Under the pieces are notes generated by a model. It made no database searches. It had not been told where the DNA came from and saw nothing but the letters and a program-made list of their open reading frames with translations. Shown in pieces: positions 1-10,319 of a DNA stretch of 64,000 bases. Both the position numbers and the translations under genes were made by a program. Each line of letters begins with the position of its first letter. Positions within the stretch are counted from its first letter, which is position 1. Source of the DNA: CALABS01 sp050260775 (GTDB lineage: Bacteria > Pseudomonadota > Alphaproteobacteria > Rhodospirillales > Magnetospirillaceae); contig JBLNCP010000049.1 in assembly GCA_050260775.1 (NCBI GenBank), positions 1-64,000 on the forward strand, written 5' to 3'.

Positions 1-1
1 G

Positions 2-925
2 TTCCGCGAGGCGGCGCAGAAGGTGCGCCAGGGCGCCCAGCAGCAGGAGGCCGAGCACCGCCGCAACCGGCGCAAGCTGCAAAGCGAGATCCTGGCGCTG
101 ACCAACGCCATCGACGAGGAGGTCAGCGGCGCCATCGGCGTGGTGATGAACGAGGCCGACAGCATGATCGGCGCCGCCGATGCCATGGCGGTGGCGGTGG
201 ACGCGGTCAAGAGCCGCTCGACCGCCGCGTCCTCGGCCTCGCAGTCGGCCAATGACAGCGTCGATGCCGTCGCCGCCGCCGCCGAGGAGCTGTCGTCCTC
301 GGTGCAGGAAATCAGCCGCCAGGTCTCCACCTCGACCCGCATCGCCTCCGAGGCGGAGAACGAGGCGACCAAGGTCGACCGCATCGTCAAGGGGCTGGCC
401 AGCGCGGCCGAAAATGTCGGCGCCGTGGTCAACCTGATCACCGACATCGCCGGCCAGACCAATCTGCTGGCGCTCAACGCCACCATCGAGGCGGCGCGCG
501 CCGGGGAAGCCGGCAAGGGCTTCGCCGTGGTCGCCGGCGAGGTCAAGAACCTCGCCAACCAGACCTCGCGCGCCACCGAGGAGATCGGCCAGCAGATCGC
601 CGAGGTGCAGGCCGCGACCCACGAGGCGGTGGAGGCCATCGCCAGCATCACCGCGACCATCGGCCAGTTGAGCGACATCGCCAACACGATTACCGCCTCG
701 GTCGAGGAGCAGGGCGCCGCCACCGCGGAGATTTCCCACAATGTCCGTGAGGCGGCGGTGGGCACCTCCGAGGCCTCCAGCAATATCCATGGCGTCAGCC
801 AGGCGTCGACCGAGGCTGGCCAGGCGTCGCGGGACGTGCTGCAGGCCGCCGACGGTTTGTCCGCCCAGGCTGAACGTTTAAGGAGAAATGTTGACGATTT
901 TCTCGCCACAGTACGCGCGGCGTAA
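2..925 (+). CDS. Methyl-accepting chemotaxis protein, C-terminal part (5' end outside window)
   Basis: This is the cytoplasmic signalling half of a chemoreceptor, the part that contacts CheW and CheA. The reading frame is open from the first bases of the window, and the residues before the first internal GTG (FREAAQKV) look like the end of a HAMP linker, so the gene starts upstream. Long alanine- and glutamate-rich heptads form the coiled coil. The conserved hairpin tip (DIAGQTNLLALNATIEAARA) is encoded at about 443-502. No C-terminal CheR/CheB tether pentapeptide is present. The sensor and membrane segments are missing, so the ligand cannot be stated. It lies 93 bp upstream of a predicted aromatic-sensing histidine kinase on the same strand, but nothing proves the two work together. 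Confidence 0.93.
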   Translation, partial: FREAAQKVRQGAQQQEAEHRRNRRKLQSEILALTNAIDEEVSGAIGVVMNEADSMIGAADAMAVAVDAVKSRSTAASSASQSANDSVDAVAAAAEELSSSVQEISRQVSTSTRIASEAENEATKVDRIVKGLASAAENVGAVVNLITDIAGQTNLLALNATIEAARAGEAGKGFAVVAGEVKNLANQTSRATEEIGQQIAEVQAATHEAVEAIASITATIGQLSDIANTITASVEEQGAATAEISHNVREAAVGTSEASSNIHGVSQASTEAGQASRDVLQAADGLSAQAERLRRNVDDFLATVRAA

Positions 926-1018
926 TGAAAGGTGGAAAGTACACCCCTCTTTTGAGTAAGCTGACCAATAGCCGGATAAAGCGTCAACTAGAACGCGAGA
1001 CGGCGAGGGAGGAACAGC

Positions 1019-2781
1019 GTGCTTGCGCGCGACTTGTCTTTTGCCGACCTGGTCAAATTTGACTCGGATGCGGGCACGATCGACTTCTGCGGACGGCGTG
1101 CGGTGCTGGTCCAGGCGGAGGCCCTTGGCGCTTTGCGCAAGGAGCTGATCGACACGCTCGGCCTGGAAACCGCCAAGATCATCCTGACCCGCTATGGCTA
1201 TTCGTGCGGCCAGAACGACGCCCGCAACCTCGGTTCGGCGCACGGCCATCTCAGCCTGTCCGACTTCGTCATGGCAGGTCCGCGCCTGCACATGTTCGAA
1301 GGCGTGGCGAGGGTCGGCATCGATTCGCTGTACGTCGTCCCCGGCGAAAGCAATTTCACCATGTCGGGGACCTGGCAGTCGTCGTACGAGGCCGAACAGC
1401 ATCTCCGGCTGTTCGGGCAGGCGTCGGAGCCGGTGTGCTGGACGCTCACCGGCTATGCCTCGGGCTTCTCGTCGACGGTGTTCCAGACCCCGATGATCTG
1501 CATCGAGGACCGCTGCGTCGGGCGCGGCGACCCGGTGTGCTCGTGGCGGCTGATCCCGGCGGATTCCTGCGGCCCGGAATTGGACGAGCAGCGCAAGTCC
1601 TTCATGCCGCTGAACCTCACCCAGCAGATCAACCTGCTGGAGCAGAAGGTGGCGCAGCGCACCGCCGACCTGGTGGCCTCGGAATCGCGCTACCGCGACC
1701 TGGTGGACAATCTCCCCGAGATCATCTTCAGCCTGGACTCGCTGGGTCGGCTGGTCCACCTCAACCGCGCCGGCCGTCGCCGCCTGCGCCTCGACCTCGA
1801 CGGCCGCATGGTGCCGCTGGCCCGCCTGATGCCGCTGCAGCATCGCCGGCGCCTGGCCCGCCTGCTCGGACAGTTGGGCGAGAAGCGGGCCGAGGGCCGC
1901 ATCGAAGTCACCCTGCGCTCCCTGGAAGGCGAGGAGATCCCCGCCCAATTGCAGGTCAGCCCGGTGATGGACGGCGAGCTGCTGACCGGCTACCGCGGCC
2001 TTGCCATCGACATCAGCCAGGCGCAGGCGCGCGAGCGCAAGCTGGTCGAGTACGCCTCCAACCTGGAGACGCAGTTGTTGCAGGCGACCCGCCTGGCCGG
2101 GCTCGGTCAGTTCGCCTCGGGCATCGCCCACGAGATCAACAATCCCATGGGCCTGATCTCGGCCTACGCCGAAGACCTGTTCGACGCGCTGGACGAATTG
2201 CCGGAACACCCCACGGCGCAACGGCTGCGGCGCGGTCTGGCGACCATCCAGGAGCAGGCCTACCGCTGCAAGTTCATCACCCAGAACGTGCTGTCGTTCG
2301 CGCGCGACCAGGCCGTCAACCTGGAGACCGCCGACCTGAGCGCGCTGGTGCGCGAGAAGGTGAGCTTCTTCGCCGATCGCGCCAGCGCCCGCAATCTCGA
2401 CGTTCGCCTCGAACTCGCGCCCGACCTGCCGACCGTGCGCACCGACCCGGTGCTGTTGGGGCAGGTGCTGCTGAACCTGATGAAGAACGCCGCCGACGCG
2501 CTGGAAGGGCGGGGCACCATCTGGATCAGCATGGGGATCGCGCGCAACCGCCTGCGCCTCGAAGTCGGCGACAGCGGGCCCGGGCTGGCGCCCGACGTGA
2601 TCGACAAGGTGTTCGATCCGTTCTTCACCACCAAGGCACCCGACCAGGGAACCGGTCTCGGGCTGTCGATCTGTTTCGGCATCGTCCGCTCACTGGGCGG
2701 TACGCTGACTTGCGGCAACCGTCCCGCCGGCGGGGCATGGTTCCGCGTGTCGCTGCCGCTCACCAACGGGAAGGGGGGAGA

Positions 2782-2785
<4 letters not shown>
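1019..2785 (+). CDS. Sensor histidine kinase with XylR_N/V4R aromatic-sensing domain
   Basis: Predicted soluble kinase of 588 aa with no membrane segments, starting at GTG after a good GAGGGAGG ribosome site. Residues 1-180 match the effector module of XylR/DmpR/MopR (XylR_N plus V4R). Cys140, Glu163, Cys166 and Cys174 have exactly the spacing of the MopR zinc site (155/178/181/189 from memory). His91 and Trp119 fall at the positions of MopR His106 and Trp134, which hold the phenol hydroxyl. A coiled coil (about 195-220), a PAS domain (about 221-345), the phospho-acceptor His371 (IAHEINNP) and a HATPase domain with DSGPGLAP and GTGLGLS motifs follow. The stop overlaps the start of the sigma-54 response regulator (ATGA), so the two are a cognate pair. 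The aromatic ligand is inferred from family knowledge. Confidence 0.9.
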
Positions 2786-4140
<1,355 letters not shown>

Positions 4141-5223
4141 CGGCCGCGGGTTCCCTCTCGCCGAGAGTGGCACAGCCGATCGCCGCCAATGCCAGCGCCG
4201 CTGAAATCAGCAGGTGCAGGCCGACGGGCTCCTTGAGGAAGATCGCCGCGCCGGCGATTGCGCTCAGAGGCATCAAGGTCGTGTAGCTTCCGGCCGTCGC
4301 CCCGGACACCCGGCCGACGCCATGGAACCAAAGGAGGAAGGCGCCGACGGTGACGGCGCCGCCCATGTAGGCCAGCGCCGCCAGCACGGGGCCCGTTAAG
4401 ATGGTGGGGCCGGTCGCAGCCAGCTCGAGGCCACCGGGCACCGCCAACATGACGAGGGCCAGCACGGTGACGGCCACCGTGTTGTCGATGGGACTGACCG
4501 TTGTCGTGATCCGCATGCGCAGGATGGTGAACAGCGCCTCGCCGAGGACGGCGACCAGAACCAGGGCGGCCCCGAGCAGGGCGTCGCCGTCAAGGCGCCC
4601 GACTCCCGCGGCGTCTTCCCCCCCGTTGAGGACCACCAGTGCGGCAAAGGCCAAGACTGCCCCCAAATCCTTCATGCGCTTGTGACTCTCCCCCGCGAAC
4701 GCGAGGGCCATCAGGTAGACCACCGCTGGGGTGGTGGCCATCAGGATTCCGCCCTGGCTGGCGCCGATCAGCCTGAGGCCGAAGAACATGGCCGCCGAGA
4801 ACAGCGCGACGCCGAAGAATGCCTGGGCGGCGATGACCGACCAGGCGGCGCGGTCCAGTAATGCAAGCCGGCGCCACGTTCCCGGCATCAGGGGCGTCAG
4901 CAGCAGCACCGCCGCCAGGAAACGCAGCATCGAACCGGCGAACACCGGGACCTCGAAGGTCAGGTAGCGCGATACCGGGACCGAACTTCCTACGATAACC
5001 ATTGCGCCGGCCAGAGCCAGGTGTGCGCCGATAGTGCGTTGCATTGGTGTGTACCGCGTGTATTAGTCGACGAAGCTCTACCAATGGATGTTTACCCGAC
5101 CGGGGGAGCTTTTGCCACCCTCTTGGCTTGTCGGGGTTTGTCCATTATTGAAGGAGGTAAAGCGGAACATCCGCAGGCACGGCGAAAACGCTGGCCACGA
5201 ACAGGGCAGGGGGAGACGACGAG

Positions 5224-5652
5224 ATGGGACGTATTTTACGCGACGTCATCAAGGGGCGCACCGTGGTCACCATGGCGCCGGACACCAGCGTACGCGCCGC
5301 CGCGAAGGCGATGAAGGCCAACAACGTCGGTTCGGTGGTGGTGGTCGAGGGCACGACCCTCAAGGGCATCGTCACCGAGCGTGATGCGCTGTTCAAGGTG
5401 GTGGCCGAGGGCCTCGACCCCGACAAGACGCCGCTGTCGGCGGTAATGACCGAGAAGGTCATCACGGTGACCGCCGAGGCCAAGCTCATGCACGCGCTCC
5501 ACATCATGCATGACGGCGGCTTCCGCCACATGCCGGTGGTCGACGGCGACCGCCCGGTGGGCATCGTCTCGATCCGCGATGCGTTCGGCGACGAACTGGC
5601 CCGCTTCGGCCGCGAGCTCGACCGCAAGGAAGCGATCCTGGCGGTGCGGTAG
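5224..5652 (+). CDS. CBS-domain pair protein
   Basis: Small soluble protein of 142 aa made of two CBS motifs (about residues 8-62 and 72-128), which form one Bateman module that binds adenine nucleotides such as AMP, ATP or SAM. Typical signatures are visible: GIVTERD in the first repeat and GIVSIRDAF in the second. There is no attached enzyme or channel domain, so it is a stand-alone sensor of unknown partner. The ATG follows a GGGGGAGACGACGAG leader. A second stand-alone CBS gene lies at 38196-38627. A palindromic repeat begins 16 bp after the stop codon. Confidence 0.88.
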   Translation: MGRILRDVIKGRTVVTMAPDTSVRAAAKAMKANNVGSVVVVEGTTLKGIVTERDALFKVVAEGLDPDKTPLSAVMTEKVITVTAEAKLMHALHIMHDGGFRHMPVVDGDRPVGIVSIRDAFGDELARFGRELDRKEAILAVR

Positions 5653-5667
5653 CTGCGCTTCCACACT

Positions 5668-5759
5668 GTCATCCTGAGCGGAGCGAAGGATTTCGGCCCG
5701 GTGCGCAGGCACCGCCTCCGCCCGATGAGATCCTTCGTCGCGACGCTCCTCAGGATGAC
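5668..5759. repeat. Palindromic intergenic repeat, copy 1
   Basis: The ends are perfect inverted copies of an 11-mer (GTCATCCTGAG and CTCAGGATGAC). Inside them are inner inverted motifs around GAAGGAT and ATCCTTCG. The element sits between the CBS gene and the end of proS, two genes that converge. Two related copies occur after soeC. It looks like a REP/MITE-like dispersed element of alphaproteobacteria. It encodes nothing and could form a large hairpin in RNA. Confidence 0.8.
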
Positions 5760-5772
5760 GGATTAGAGCTTC

Positions 5773-7260
5773 TCAGTACGACTTGGCGAACACCGCGGTC
5801 AGCGTCGCCGGCTTGCCGGTCAGCACGCAGGTGCCCTGCTTGCCGTCCTGCTCGACCGGGATGTTGCGGATGGACACCGCCAGTTCCTTCAGCGATTCCT
5901 CGCTGGCGGCGTCACCGCACCACTTGGCGACCACGAAGCCGGTGTCCTCCTGCTTGAAGTAGGCGTCGAAGGCTGCGCGGTCGGTGATGTCGGTGCGGGT
6001 CTTGGCGGCGCGCCAAGCCTTGGCCTGCTCGAACAACGCCTCGTCGACCTGACCAAGCATGGCGCCGATGTCGGCGGCCAGCCTGTCCCAGGCGATGAAC
6101 TGCTTCTTGCCGTGCACATCGGTGCGGAAGGTGACGGCGGCGGTGTTTTCGGCGAGGTCGCGCGGACCGATCTCCAGGATCAGCGGCGCGCCCTTCTTGA
6201 CCCAGCCCCAGCGGCGCGGGCCGGCATTGCCCTCGCGGGTGTCGACGGTGGCGCGCACCGGCTCACCTTTGTAGGTGGCCTGGCGCAGGCGCGCGGCCAA
6301 TTGCTTGCAGGCGTCGAGCACGGCGTCGTCACCCTCGCCGCGCAGCACCGGAATGATGACCACCTGCGAGGGGGCGAGCTGCGGCGGCAGCCGCAGGCCG
6401 TCGTCGTCGCCGTGGGTCATGATCATGGCGCCGATCAGGCGGGTCGAGACGCCCCACGAGGTGGTGTAGGCGAGGCTGAGATTGCCGTCGCGGTCCTGGA
6501 ACTCGATGTTGGCGGCGCGGGCGAAGTTCTGGCCGAGGAAGTGCGAGGTGCCGGCCTGCAAAGCCTTGCCGTCCTGCATCATGGCCTCGATGGAATAGGT
6601 GCGCACCGCACCGGGGAAGCGCTCGGATTCCGACTTCTCGCCGACGATGACCGGGATGCGCATGAAGTCCTCGACCAGCTCGCGGTAGGCCTCAAGCATG
6701 GTCATGGTCTCTTCCATGGCCTCGGCCTCGGTGGCGTGGGCGGTGTGGCCCTCCTGCCAGAGGAATTCCGAGGTGCGCAGGAACAGGCGCGGGCGCATCT
6801 CCCAGCGCACCACGTTGGCCCACTGGTTGATCTTCACCGGCAGGTCCCGGTAGGACTTGATCCACTTGGCGAAGCTCTCGCCGATCATGATCTCGGAGGT
6901 GGGGCGGACCACCAGCGGGGTCTCCAGCTTGCCCTCCAGCACCAGGTCGCCGTCCTTCTCCACCAGGCGGTGGTGGGTGACCACCGCCATCTCCTTGGCG
7001 AAGCCCTTGACGTGCTCGGCTTCCTTCTTGATGAGGTCGAGCGGGATGAACAGCGGGAAGTAGCAGTTGTCGTGCCCGGTGGCGCGGATCTTGCCGTCCA
7101 GCTTGCGCTGGATGTTTTCCCAGATGGCGTAGCCCCAGGGCTTGATCACCATGCAGCCGCGCACGCCGGAATGCTCGGCCATGTCGGCTTCCTTGACCAC
7201 CTCCTGGTACCACTCGGGGAAGTTGGAGGCGCGGGCTACGGAGATGGCGTGCTTGGTCAT
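5773..7260 (-). CDS. proS: Prolyl-tRNA synthetase, archaeal/eukaryotic type
   Basis: Class II synthetase of 495 aa that charges tRNA-Pro with proline in the cytoplasm. The chosen ATG at 7260 gives the usual N-terminus (EWYQEVVKEADMAEHS); the frame is open further upstream but without family similarity. Class II motifs are seen (VRPTSE, RWEMRPRLFLRTSEF, WGVSTRLIGAMIMTHGDD). The anticodon-binding domain and a C-terminal zinc-type domain follow. This is the ProRS type 3 architecture, not the bacterial form with the editing insertion, nor the short form usual in alphaproteobacteria. In the C-terminal domain only two of the four cysteines usual in archaeal enzymes remain (WCGDAASEE, GTCVLTGK), so zinc is probably not bound. 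No strong ribosome site precedes the start. Confidence 0.93.
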   Translation of the reverse strand: MTKHAISVARASNFPEWYQEVVKEADMAEHSGVRGCMVIKPWGYAIWENIQRKLDGKIRATGHDNCYFPLFIPLDLIKKEAEHVKGFAKEMAVVTHHRLVEKDGDLVLEGKLETPLVVRPTSEIMIGESFAKWIKSYRDLPVKINQWANVVRWEMRPRLFLRTSEFLWQEGHTAHATEAEAMEETMTMLEAYRELVEDFMRIPVIVGEKSESERFPGAVRTYSIEAMMQDGKALQAGTSHFLGQNFARAANIEFQDRDGNLSLAYTTSWGVSTRLIGAMIMTHGDDDGLRLPPQLAPSQVVIIPVLRGEGDDAVLDACKQLAARLRQATYKGEPVRATVDTREGNAGPRRWGWVKKGAPLILEIGPRDLAENTAAVTFRTDVHGKKQFIAWDRLAADIGAMLGQVDEALFEQAKAWRAAKTRTDITDRAAFDAYFKQEDTGFVVAKWCGDAASEESLKELAVSIRNIPVEQDGKQGTCVLTGKPATLTAVFAKSY

Positions 7261-7364
7261 GATGTGTCTTGTGCCGGTGGGGAAATGGACGGTTAGATAT
7301 AGTCGGACGAGCGCCGCTGTCCAAGCGATTTGCAGGCCGCCCGGCAGCCTGATAGGGTGGGGAA

Positions 7365-8573
7365 ATGCCACCCCTCGCGCTGTTTCTCCTGCAATCGATC
7401 CTGGTCGTCGGCGTCCCCTACGCGGTGTGGCGCCTCAGGCTGGTGCGCGGATGGGCGCCCTTGGTGGTGGTGCAGATCGCGTTCGGGGTGGCCATGGGAC
7501 CGAGCTTGCTCGGGCGATACGCGCCTGAGGTGGCCGGGTTCCTGTTCCCGCTCCGTGCGCTGGAGGCGCTGGACGGACTGGTGTGGCTGGCGGTGACCTT
7601 TTTCACCTTTACCATCGGCCTCCATTTCGATCTCGCCGAAATCCGCGGGCGAGGGCGCGCCTTCGCCGTGACCAGCGTGGCCACCGTGGCGGTGCCTACG
7701 CTCGCCGGAACCCTCGCCGGTCTGGCAATGGTGCGATGGGTGCCGCAGGCGTTGGGGCCGGCCGCCGAACCGTGGACCTTCGCCGTCGGGATCGGCATCG
7801 CCATCGGGGTGACGGCGCTCCCCGTCCTGGCCGCGATCCTGCGTGAGATGCATGCCATGAAGAGCCCGCTCGGCATTGAGGCGCTGGGCTGCGCCGCCGT
7901 CAACGACGCCGCGCTGTGGGTGATGGTGGCGGGGCTTGTCGCCTATGTCCGTGGCGGTGGGCCCGGGGGCGTGGCGGTGTCGGTAATGGGAGCCGGCCTC
8001 TATGCCGCCTTCATGTGCTGTGGCGTACGGCGCCTGCTGGCCCACGCCATCCGGGCCGAGCGCGTCAACGAACGCGACATGGTGCTCCTGGCGGTCGGAT
8101 TGATGATTTCGGCCCTGGTCACCGAGATGATCGGGCTGTCCGCCCTGGTCGGCGGGTTCTTCTTCGGCGCCGTGGTGCCCAAGGCGGTGGCCCGCGACGT
8201 CCTGGCACGGCTCGAGCCGTTCCTCATGGTGGTGCTGCTGCCGTTCTTCTTCATCGCCACCGGTCTCAAGGCCGACTTCCACCTCGGCTCGGGCGCCGGG
8301 GCGGTGTTCGTGCTGGCGCTGGCGGTCTCGGTGACCGCCAAGCTGGCCTCGGCGGCGCTGCCGGCACGGGCCTTCGGCCGGCCCTGGCCGGATGCCCTGG
8401 CGCTCGGCGCCCTGGTCGGCGCCAAGGGACTGATGGAGCTGGTGGTGCTGACCGCGCTCAAGGACGCGGGCATCATCTCGCCGGTCGCCTTCGCCGGGAT
8501 GGTGCTGATGGCACTGGCAACCACCGCGCTCGCCCGCCCGCTCACCGCAGTTTTCCTGTCATGGCGGCATTGA
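7365..8573 (+). CDS. Cation/proton antiporter, CPA2 family
   Basis: Inner-membrane protein of 402 aa with about 11-12 hydrophobic helices and no soluble regulatory domain (no TrkA-N). The fold and motifs (GPSLLG, TIGLHFD near the first acidic helix, GVTALPVLAAIL, LMELVVLTALKDAGI) place it in the Na+/H+ exchanger domain family (KefB/GerN-like). The likely job is exchange of K+ or Na+ against protons. The start ATG at 7365 is preceded by GGGTGGGG. It is divergent from proS, with 104 bp between the starts. Compared with Kef proteins it lacks the C-terminal nucleotide-binding half, so control by glutathione or NAD is unlikely. Confidence 0.85.
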   Translation: MPPLALFLLQSILVVGVPYAVWRLRLVRGWAPLVVVQIAFGVAMGPSLLGRYAPEVAGFLFPLRALEALDGLVWLAVTFFTFTIGLHFDLAEIRGRGRAFAVTSVATVAVPTLAGTLAGLAMVRWVPQALGPAAEPWTFAVGIGIAIGVTALPVLAAILREMHAMKSPLGIEALGCAAVNDAALWVMVAGLVAYVRGGGPGGVAVSVMGAGLYAAFMCCGVRRLLAHAIRAERVNERDMVLLAVGLMISALVTEMIGLSALVGGFFFGAVVPKAVARDVLARLEPFLMVVLLPFFFIATGLKADFHLGSGAGAVFVLALAVSVTAKLASAALPARAFGRPWPDALALGALVGAKGLMELVVLTALKDAGIISPVAFAGMVLMALATTALARPLTAVFLSWRH

Positions 8574-8633
8574 CGGCCCGGCAGGGTTTGGTCCAGCTTG
8601 GGCCCATCCCGCCGCATCAGGAAGAGGCCCCCC

Positions 8634-8846
8634 ATGAAGACGGTCGCCGCCATCTCGTTCCGCAACGATCACAGCGTGAGCATGGATATCGAGGCGGTCA
8701 CCCGGATCGAGCTTTCGCCGCCGGTCCAGCTCGACGACGGCTCGTGGGGCTGCGAAATGCTGGTGCGCAGCACCCACGGCACGGTCGCGGTGCAGCTGCA
8801 GGCCGATTCGCCCGACAAGCTGCTGGTCAGCAACGGGCTGGAGTAG
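8634..8846 (+). CDS. Small conserved hypothetical protein (70 aa)
   Basis: Short soluble protein with no signal peptide or membrane segment. The ATG at 8634 has a good ribosome site (GGAAGAGG), and an in-frame upstream start lacks one. The sequence alternates hydrophobic and polar residues, suggesting a beta-rich fold (SVSMDIEAVTRIELSPPV, then MLVRSTHGTVAVQLQA). I do not recognise the family. It follows the antiporter by 60 bp on the same strand and its stop lies 1 bp from the end of the convergent thioesterase gene. Function unknown. Confidence 0.65.
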   Translation: MKTVAAISFRNDHSVSMDIEAVTRIELSPPVQLDDGSWGCEMLVRSTHGTVAVQLQADSPDKLLVSNGLE

Positions 8847-8847
8847 A

Positions 8848-9261
8848 TTACGTGGGAATCGCGTAGCTGGCGGTGGCGTGGGCGATCAGCTCGTCGCTGT
8901 CGGCGGCCACCAGCTCGACGGCGGCCACGGCCAAGCGCCGTCCCATCTTGAGAACGCGCGCCTCGGCCACGATATCAGTGGCTCCCGCCTTGCGCAGGAA
9001 ATTCATGGTCAGGTTGGTGGTCACCACCATCTCGACCGGCCCCGCCATCGACAGCACCGCCGCCCACAGGGAGACATCAGCCAGCGTCATCATCGCCGGA
9101 CCGCTCACCGTATCCACCGGACGCGCCAGATGCGGCCCGTAGGGCATCAGCAGCCGGGCGGCACCCTTGCGGATATGCTCCGCCCGGATGTTCATATGCA
9201 CCGCCAGCGGCACCTTGGACAGTAGCTCGGCGTTAAACACTTCTGGGGTGATGGCTGCCAT
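8848..9261 (-). CDS. PaaI-family acyl-CoA thioesterase
   Basis: Protein of 137 aa with a single hotdog domain. The family hydrolyses acyl-CoA or aryl-CoA thioesters. The central helix region carries the typical pattern (PVDTVSGPAMMTLADVSLWAAV) in which an acidic residue, here the Asp of ADVS, acts in catalysis. The NLTMNFLRKAG stretch is the standard substrate-channel strand. The start ATG at 9261 was chosen because the sequence before it shows no family similarity. It is divergent from a crotonase-like gene (75 bp between starts), suggesting joint control of an acyl-CoA pathway that is not otherwise visible here. Confidence 0.85.
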   Translation of the reverse strand: MAAITPEVFNAELLSKVPLAVHMNIRAEHIRKGAARLLMPYGPHLARPVDTVSGPAMMTLADVSLWAAVLSMAGPVEMVVTTNLTMNFLRKAGATDIVAEARVLKMGRRLAVAAVELVAADSDELIAHATASYAIPT

Positions 9262-9336
9262 CGTTCGCTCTTGAAAGCCTGTGCGCTTGGGGGCCACACT
9301 TTCCGCCAACCAAACTCCGAACACAAGGGAGCCGAC

Positions 9337-10128
9337 ATGCATACCGGGGCCGCTGACGCCATCCTCCTCACCAGCATTGACAACGGTGTCGCGACGCTGA
9401 CGCTGAATCGGCCGCAGGCGCGCAACGCGCTGTCGACCGCCATGATGAGCGCGATCGAAGCGGCCCTGGCCAACGTCGGCGCCGACCCCGAGGTCAAGGT
9501 GGTGGTGATCGCCGCCAACGGCCCCGCCTTCTGCGCCGGCCACGACCTCAAGGAGATGCGGTCGCTGGAGGGCGAGGCGGCGGTGGCGGCCGTGTTCGCG
9601 CAGTGCTCGCGCATGATGACCGCCGTGGTGCGCCTGCGCCAGCCGGTGATCGCCAAGGTCCACGCCATGGCCACGGCGGCGGGCTGCCAGCTGGTGGCCT
9701 CGTGCGACCTCGCCTTCGCCTCCGAGACCGCCCAGTTCGCCACCCCGGGCGTCAACATCGGCCTGTTCTGCTCGACGCCCATGGTGGCACTGTCGCGTGC
9801 CGTCGGCCGCAAGCAGGCGATGGAAATGCTGCTGACCGGCCGCCCGATCGACGCCCGCACTGCCGAGGCGTGGGGGCTGATCAATCATGCGGTGCCGGCC
9901 GGCGACCTCGATGCGGCGGTGGCCGAGATGGCGGCGCTGGTGGCGTCCAAGTCGCCCTACACCGTCAAGGTCGGCAAGGAGGGGTTCTACCGCCAGGCCG
10001 AGATGGGGCTCGACGACGCCTATGCCTACGCCGCCCGCGTCATGACCGAGAACATGCTGGCCCACGACGCCGCCGAGGGGATCGACGCCTTCCTGTCCAA
10101 GCGCACCCCGTGCTGGCAGGGCCGTTGA
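9337..10128 (+). CDS. Crotonase-superfamily protein, ECHDC3-like
   Basis: Soluble protein of 263 aa with the crotonase fold, closest by pattern to enoyl-CoA hydratase domain-containing protein 3. The oxyanion-hole region AFCAGHDLKEM (residues 65-74) and AAGCQLVASCDLAFAS are typical. Both glutamates used by true enoyl-CoA hydratases are absent: Gln118 replaces the first (GCQL instead of GCEL) and Gly138 replaces the second (TPGVN). Hydration of enoyl-CoA is therefore doubtful; another CoA thioester reaction or a non-catalytic role is possible. The ATG at 9337 follows ACAAGGGAG. It is divergent from the PaaI thioesterase. Confidence 0.87.
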   Translation: MHTGAADAILLTSIDNGVATLTLNRPQARNALSTAMMSAIEAALANVGADPEVKVVVIAANGPAFCAGHDLKEMRSLEGEAAVAAVFAQCSRMMTAVVRLRQPVIAKVHAMATAAGCQLVASCDLAFASETAQFATPGVNIGLFCSTPMVALSRAVGRKQAMEMLLTGRPIDARTAEAWGLINHAVPAGDLDAAVAEMAALVASKSPYTVKVGKEGFYRQAEMGLDDAYAYAARVMTENMLAHDAAEGIDAFLSKRTPCWQGR

Positions 10129-10319
10129 TGGCGCGAACAATCATCATTGATTTATTAGTCATCACTTATCTACTCTGATCCCTCAAGAGCCGGACGGCCG
10201 AGGACAGGGACAGGGATCACGGGCATCTTGGGAGGCGGCCCCGCCGGGGGTCGCGCCGTGGGGATGTGCGCCCTTCCGACCACCTCGGGCCGTGCCAGTC
10301 ACGTGCCCCAGGAGTCCGC

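Noticed and set aside
878..2221. Long minus-strand open frame opposite the aromatic-sensing kinase
   Set aside because: It mirrors the coding frame of the kinase, is rich in Arg, Gln, Gly and His as antisense frames of GC-rich genes are, and has no family motifs.
7293..8282. Minus-strand frame opposite the antiporter, rich in His, Gln and Gly
   Set aside because: Low-complexity composition and exact opposition to a well-supported membrane protein.
10140..10185. A/T-rich stretch with TTGATT as a possible soeABC promoter or FNR site
   Set aside because: No properly spaced -10 box and no second FNR half-site. The stretch stands out only by base composition.
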